Part shown: piece by piece, positions 59,000 through 64,000 of the stretch
How the letters are laid out: every line of letters begins with the position of its first letter
Position numbering within the stretch: position 1 is the first letter of the stretch
Source: Atrichornis clamosus
Lineage: Eukaryota > Chordata > Aves > Passeriformes > Menuridae
Assembly: GCA_013400975.1 (NCBI GenBank)
Contig: WBMZ01012704.1
Location: 94,356-158,355 of the forward strand
Reading direction: 5' to 3'
DNA: 64,000 bases
Notes under the pieces: generated by a model
Told to the model about the DNA's origin: nothing
The model's database searches: none
What the model saw: the letters and a program-made list of their open reading frames with translations, nothing else
Translations under genes and position numbers: made by a program

Positions 59000-61494
59000 A
59001 TTGAGGAAGTGGTATTTCACCTAATAGCCCACACAGTGGCAATGTACTCATTCCGGAGTAACTCTGTTCATATATTACTTTTAAAAGTAATACTCCCTTT
59101 CCATGTCAAGAAAAGCATCCTCCATAGACCTGCAGCTGAAGCAGTGTCAGGATCATTCAAGTATTTTCCTGTGGCCAGGCTGACACTGAGAGGGTCAAAA
59201 AGTTTCTTTAACCTGCTCAAAGCCTCTGTTCAGATCAACTTGTCAGATGGATGCTTTTGACAAACTGCCTTAATAAAAGCGACAATACCACTGAAGCCAT
59301 CTATAAATTTTCAATAATAATTGAATTCTATAATATTGAATTCTATTCCAAGAAAGAAACTCTATGAATGGTCAATTTTTGTTTGGTTTTGGTACAAGCC
59401 AATGCCCTGTGTCTTAGTCTCTCAGAGAGTGGTTACATCTCTCCCTACTACCTCTTGCTGTTATTGACTAAAATGGAATTATTTTTTCATAATTTATCAA
59501 TTTTTTTCAATATCAATCCCATGGATTCTGCATCCTTCTCAGCCTCTGTGTTGTCAATACATCAAATCATGCAGTTCTACAAACACTGAGTTTATAAGTG
59601 TCAGAAAGGCATCTCCTGAATTAACAAAATCACAGTTTTGTTTTGAACTCAAAGGCCTACACTCATAATGCATACAAACTACTGTTTTTCCAGTGGGGTT
59701 TGTACGTGCAGCTTCATGAAGTTTAGCAGGTTGTAGAACTTGGCACTGCTCAGGTTGCTCAGTAAATTACCTACCTTGTCTTCTGATACAGCAGGCACAG
59801 CCTCAGTGTAGGTATTATCTGTAATCCACACAAAAGCCTTGTCCTACTTCTTCCACTGTATCACTCTTTGGTAAAATGGCCAGGGGAAGAGCCCTGTTCG
59901 AGATGTCACTTAACTCCACAGGTTATGCCAGCCCAGTACCCTTTATTCTGCACTGTCTGGTGGTCCCTAGTAAGGCCAGAGTGAACTCTTTTATCAGGTC
60001 TGCTTGGTCAGAAAATACTCCTAGGCATATATACAAGTCCCTATGTGTTCTTCTTTCTGGGAGAAGCAAAATTCTCTCAGTTTGATGTCCTCCAAGAGAT
60101 ATCTGAGTTCAGTGAGCAAATCTGGCAGAAGGGAAATCTGGGATGCCTTTTTGCAGCTCTATAGGATGTTCAAAGCTTCTTCACAACAAAAGCTTTTCAC
60201 ATCTATACCATGTAGGACCTATTGTATAACCTGTGTGTGAAGCCTTCCTGCCTTGTCATTAAGATTAGTAACCGTTTCAATGGCTTCAGAAAGTTCCCAT
60301 TCACAAATTCTGGATCTTGTTAGTGGTTGATGGCAATTCTCGACTCCCAGCATGCTCACCTTCAGTAGTAGCTAGACATGGTTGTGTCACCTCCCAGCTC
60401 TGCCTTGCCAACACAGAAAACCAGTAGGAAGCCACAGGGCTTCTTGGAGTAGAACTGAAAGAGCAGCATCTCTGTCAGCACCCTTTATAGTTACAGGCAT
60501 CCCATCCCCATGCTTTAGGCAGGGGAACTTAGCACTATGCCCTTTCTGAGCTCTGAGTACAAGAAACAGAAGAATAGATGAACAGATTTGTGAAACCTCT
60601 AGTCCGCTACTGATGTCCATTACTGACAGGATTGTAATTCTTTGCCTCGCCCCACATTTTGGCCAGAACAATTCTCAGACACTGCATCCTCTTCACAAAT
60701 AACTCACTCTGCCAAGATAGCTTTGGACATCCCCCGCTAGAGCATAGCTTCCCTCTGACATCAACTTACTCAATTCTGTTGATTTTGCTGGAAATCTGCC
60801 TTGATGCACTTTTTAACTCTTCTCTGGCCTCTCGGTCTACCATGGCTGCACCTTTTTTGTGATATGTAGAGTATATGGAATACATATGGACCAACTTTAA
60901 ACCAGTCACTTTAAACACGGTAGATCTCAAATGACAGAACTGACACAGCTGGCCTGTTACTATGCTTTGTAAATAGGTTTAAATTTATTTTGCTGTGTCT
61001 TCTTTACTTTATCTTTCTTTACCTTCATCTCATTCTTTGCTGCTGGAGGTTGGAACACATACATGTCAAACCCTTCACCTGTAAGTCAGCATCAGAAAGG
61101 ATTTTACGAGAATCTGAGACACTTTTCCTCATTTTGTTTGTCATTCCACATCTCCTATTACTCTGTAAGAAACATTCTAATATTCCTCAGGTATAAAAAA
61201 TAGTTTTCTAGCTCTCCCTCTCTTTATAACCCATTTGCAGAGTTGTGAAGTTTAGTAGATACTTCACTAAAGCTTCTGCTTTTCGAAGACATGAATTTTC
61301 TATTTCACAGTCTGTCCACATTCTAAAATGTCAACAAAATTTCTTTGATAAACTACAGTTCAACACTCTTCTTGGGCCTAAACTGTTTAGAAGAGGTCAA
61401 GGTAGTTCCTCTGATTTCTGCTATTTACTGAATATCTTCCTTTCTTTCAAAACATGTGGAATAGCTTTTAGTACTTTTTCCTGTCTTTTTTTTT
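59000..61494 (-). pseudogene. Scattered protein-like minus-strand segments, possibly a decayed gene copy
   Basis: Several minus-strand segments read like protein in varying phases, separated by stops or frameshifts. Examples are the text near 59690-59860 (VWITDNTYTEAVPAVSEDK...), near 60080-60200 (KKASQISLLPDLLTELRYLL...) and near 60800-60870 (MVDREAREELKSASRQISSK...). If they belong together the order runs right to left, as in an unspliced, decayed gene copy on the minus strand. I could not name a family. The opposite strand also has frames of 65-69 codons here, and reading three frames freely makes protein-like words easy to find. Confidence 0.15.
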
Positions 61495-61760
61495 TCAAAC
61501 AGACTGCAGCATTCGGGCAATAACCCACAATACCAACATTGCTGCTGGCTGCTTTGTGGCTGCATCTATTTGAGCTCTCCTCAGGTACTTGTTCAAACCA
61601 TCTTTGGTGCTGATACCTGCTTCTTCAGCATAGTTTCTGACTGCTTCCCACACTTCAGTCTTGTCCCGAGTGAGAATAAGCACCTGATGTGGCAGACTCT
61701 CTGATGACATTGTATTAGCGACAACTTTGTTTGTTTGTGTCTCTTTCCAGTATCTTAACT
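61495..61760 (-). pseudogene. Unidentified coding-like open frame
   Basis: On the minus strand about 88 codons are open and end in TGA. The codons start with G unusually often, a pattern typical of real coding sequence. The translation is helix-like and unremarkable in composition, including LTRDKTEVWEAVRNYAEEAG and KQPAAMLVLWVIARMLQSV. An ATG lies 71 codons before the stop. Immediately beyond the stop is an A-rich run. On the opposite strand that run is a long pyrimidine tract ending in CAAACAG, which looks like a splice acceptor, so an exon on the plus strand is an alternative. No family was recognised. Confidence 0.25.
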
Positions 61761-62698
61761 GATTTTTACCTAGGTGAAGTTTTTAATCTGCTTTCCCCAA
61801 GCTGTCAGGATTTGAAGTGGAACAGTATTAATCTACTGAGTTTACCATTAGGTTCTTCACAACCCAGTATAGATGCTTCCTTCTATGCTTTGAATAGCAT
61901 AGTGAAACGTATTCAAATGTATTCCTAGAGCACTATATGACTGAACACTGATTATATTATATTACTGATCATTATACACACAGGAACAGAAACACACATA
62001 CATACACACAGAGAGAGACACTCTTGCTTGGTTTGCTCTAATGAATTACATCGGGTTGTTCCTGCCTCCCCCCTTCCAAGGGAGCTCTAATGGAATCTGA
62101 CTTTCATCACTGGGACTCCAAAGATGATTTAGCAACTCTTTTTCAGGTCTTAGGCAAATTTCATATGCCTTGCTGTTTCTCAAAGACAACTGGACAATTT
62201 TTATATAACAACCCACTCCCTGCATCTACAGATACAAAAACCAGCATGAGGAAGAAAACAGTTTTCCGTATCCTGCAGTTTACATTCTCTCCCCAACCCA
62301 ATCAGATACTGTATTCCTTAGCTAATAATCCTACTACAGATTTATGGTGAAATCACCACTAAGACAAGATGAAAGCAAATACATTTATTTGTTTATGCAT
62401 GGAAGCAGACAGTAATGCTACTAAAGTTCATATAAACCAGTTTAGAGGTGATAAAAAGGCAGGAAAGTCATGCCTATTTCAAGAAGACATCCAAAAGGCC
62501 CTCGAGAACCTGTGACAAGCTGTAAACACCTAACCCACATAGCTGAGGTCTGAGGATATTAACAGGAATGCACTTCACACTAGTAAGCACGCTTGCATTT
62601 ATATTTTATCTTCACTCACGGCCCTTCTGAGCTTTCAGTCAGCTTAAACTCATTCTCTAGCCCTGCCTGCAATTCTTTCTTTATTCAGTCAGGATGTT
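61761..62698. other. Unique sequence before the tandem-repeat cluster
   Basis: A CA/CATA/GA-rich low-complexity stretch lies at 61976-62022. Otherwise nothing was recognised. Confidence 0.45.

Positions 62699-62737
<39 letters not shown>
62699..62737. repeat. Tetranucleotide microsatellite (TATC)n
   Basis: About nine and a half uninterrupted TATC units. Short tandem repeats of this purity and length are often polymorphic. Read in frame they give a meaningless Leu-Ser-Ile-Tyr repeat. Confidence 0.98.
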
Positions 62738-62739
<2 letters not shown>

Positions 62740-62861
62740 TTCTCCATCAGCTCACGGCTGACCCCTCTTGCTTTTAAAGCACTGGCATTCCCTGGGCACA
62801 GCCAAGCCGCAGTAGCAGGCGGTACCTGATCCAGCCAGCCACTGCCCCACGGCTGCACTGC

Positions 62862-62993
62862 AAACAGCTGGCTGGTGCACCCCAAACAGCTGGCTGGTGC
62901 ACCCCAAACAGCTGGCTGGTGCATCCCAAACCGCTGGCTGGTGCAGCCCAAACAGATGGCTGGTGCAGCCCAAACAGCTGGCTGGTGCATCCT
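62862..62993. repeat. 22-bp minisatellite, six copies
   Basis: Six head-to-tail units of exactly 22 bases, starting AAACAGCTGGCTGGTGCACC, with one to three changes in the later copies. Each unit carries an E-box core (CAGCTG in copies 1, 2, 3 and 6; CAGATG in copy 5; CCGCTG in copy 4). The unit has no stop codon in any minus-strand phase. That is why three overlapping frames of 86-109 codons are open here on the minus strand; these are not genes. Confidence 0.98.
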
Positions 62994-63123
62994 GAGGTAC
63001 AGAGCCTTCCACCATTGAGTGGGGCAATGCTCAAAGCCTCTCACCATGCACATTACGAACCTGGGATATCCCCTGTGATCAAAGGGAATACTAATTACAT
63101 TTTATTCAATCAAATAAAACCTC

Positions 63124-63908
63124 AACAGGTTGGAGAGATGGGCAGAGAAGAACCTTCTGTAATTCAACACCAGCAAATGCAGGGTCCTGCATGTGTGGAA
63201 GAATAACTCCATGCATCTGAGGATCAACCTGCTGGAAAACAGGTCTGTGGAGAAGAACCTGGGGGTCTTGGTGGACAACAAGCTGTCCCTGAGCCAGCAG
63301 TGCTCTTCTGGACAAGAAGGCTAATGGTATCCTGGAGTGTATTAGGAAGAGCATTCCCAGAAGGTTGGGGAAAGTGATCCTGTCCTTCTACTCAGCCCTG
63401 GGGTGGCCTCAGCTGGAGTGCTGTGTCCAGTTCTGGGCTTCTCGGTACTAGAGAGACATGGAGACCCTGTAGCAGGTCCAGCAGAGGGGGATGAGGGGAC
63501 TGGAGCATCAATCTTATGAAGAAAGGCTAAGGGAGCTGAGCCTGCTTAGCCTCGAGAAGAGATGACTGAGAGGGGACCTCATCATTGTCTGTAAGTATCT
63601 GAAGGGAGGGTGCCAAGAAGATGGAGCCAGGCTCTGCTCTGGTGCTGCTGATCAATAGGGTAAGAGGCAATGGGCAGAAACTGACGCACAGGAAATTTCA
63701 CCTGAACATGAGGATGAACTCCTTTACTGTGCAAGTGACTTGAGCCCTGGAACAGACTGACCAGAGAGGTTGTGGAGTCACCCTCACTGGAGATAGTAAA
63801 GAATAGTCTGGATGCAATCCCGTGCTCTAGGATGACCCTGCTTCAGCAGTGAGCTTGGACCAGATCCCCGGGGTCCCTTCCAACCTGACCCGTTTAGTGA
63901 TTCTGTGT
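63124..63908 (+). mobile_element. CR1 LINE, 0.8 kb, intact 3' end
   Basis: Plus-strand CR1. It starts in ORF2 after the RT (GAGATGGGCAGAGAAGAACC, GCAAATGCAGGGTCCTGCAT) and passes GACAACAAGCTGTCCCTGAG, GTGCTGTGTCCAGTTCTGGG and GAAGAAAGGCTAAGGGAGCT. It ends with GGGGTCCCTTCCAACCTGAC and GATTCTGTG. Frames are broken by small deletions near 63300. The 3' end abuts the CpG-rich segment at the window edge almost without spacer. Confidence 0.93.
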
Positions 63909-63909
63909 G

Positions 63910-64000
63910 GCGGGACAGCAGCACGACGTCACCGGGCGCCGGGAGGCGACGCCTCGCGATCTCCCGCGCTTTCCCTCCCTTCCCTCCCCCGCCCCGCCCC
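63910..64000. promoter_or_regulatory. CpG-island edge with GC boxes and CRE-like site
   Basis: About 14 CpG dinucleotides occur in the last 91 bases, against a CpG-depleted background, and GC content jumps sharply. The end CCCCCGCCCCGCCCC holds two overlapping GC boxes (Sp1/KLF type) on the minus strand. CGACGTCA at 63924-63931 differs from the CRE palindrome TGACGTCA at one base. The segment begins within two bases of a CR1 3' end. In vertebrates such onset marks a promoter CpG island; the gene, its strand and its start site would lie beyond the window. No TATA box is visible here. Confidence 0.6.

Noticed and set aside
62862..62993. CRISPR-like repeat array
   Set aside because: Units are directly adjacent with no spacers and the genome is vertebrate; it is a minisatellite.
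62724..63053. Three overlapping minus-strand frames of 86-109 codons with repeated peptide words
   Set aside because: They are translations of the 22-bp minisatellite, which has no stop in any minus-strand phase.
1..64000. tRNA, rRNA, snRNA or microRNA genes
   Set aside because: I looked for box A/B-type tRNA motifs and familiar snRNA openings and saw none; a covariance-model search would be needed to exclude weak candidates.

Overview
This window looks like an ordinary stretch of bird genome: AT-rich, non-coding DNA in which almost everything recognisable is retrotransposon debris. The bird assignment rests on three things. Nearly all recognisable repeats are CR1 LINE fragments, including young ones with the typical 3' tails built from ATTCTGTG/ATTCTATG units. 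There are two copies of a GC-rich avian-type endogenous-retrovirus LTR. I see no Alu, tRNA-SINE or L1-type sequence. I found no bacterial, viral or organellar gene organisation, and no protein-coding gene I can name. The exact species cannot be read from the sequence.

I count 18 CR1 fragments, about 11 kb (roughly 17% of the window), in both orientations and of clearly different ages. The younger copies align easily by eye to avian CR1: 395-788, 4820-5140, 10657-11535, 14617-14943, 20523-20707, 24461-24770, 28640-29186, 32055-32359, 45630-45702, 49185-49620, 49913-50005, 53576-55352, 55413-56138 and 63124-63908. The older, much decayed copies are at 27000-27690, 34985-35720, tentatively 36360-36900, and the long 39650-41583, which still shows the order of ORF2 from before the reverse transcriptase to the 3' end. 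All copies are dead: 5'-truncated, internally deleted or full of stops.

Two LTRs of one family lie about 17 kb apart in opposite orientation: a full-length solo LTR at 29614-30722 (+) and a truncated one at 47045-47885 (-). The longest open frames in the window (up to 238 codons) are antisense to these LTRs and come from stop-free internal repeats. A third possible LTR end, with a primer-binding-site-like sequence, lies around 43850-44237.

Simple and tandem repeats stand out. They are a 130-bp GAATA/GGATA array grown on a CR1 tail (24461-24590), a TATC tetranucleotide array (62699-62737), a six-copy 22-bp minisatellite (62862-62993) and an exact 43-bp tandem duplication (48382-48467). A single undetermined base at 24624 is flanked by identical 20-bp sequences and looks like an unresolved assembly join.

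The most functionally suggestive part is the right edge. From about 63910 to the end the sequence turns abruptly CpG- and GC-rich, with two GC boxes and a CRE-like site, directly beside a CR1 3' end. This looks like the margin of a CpG-island promoter whose gene lies beyond the window. Two minus-strand stretches (2760-3050, and 59000-61760 with its best part at 61495-61760) read like protein but were not recognised; they may be decayed gene copies. I did not find a convincing new biological system here.
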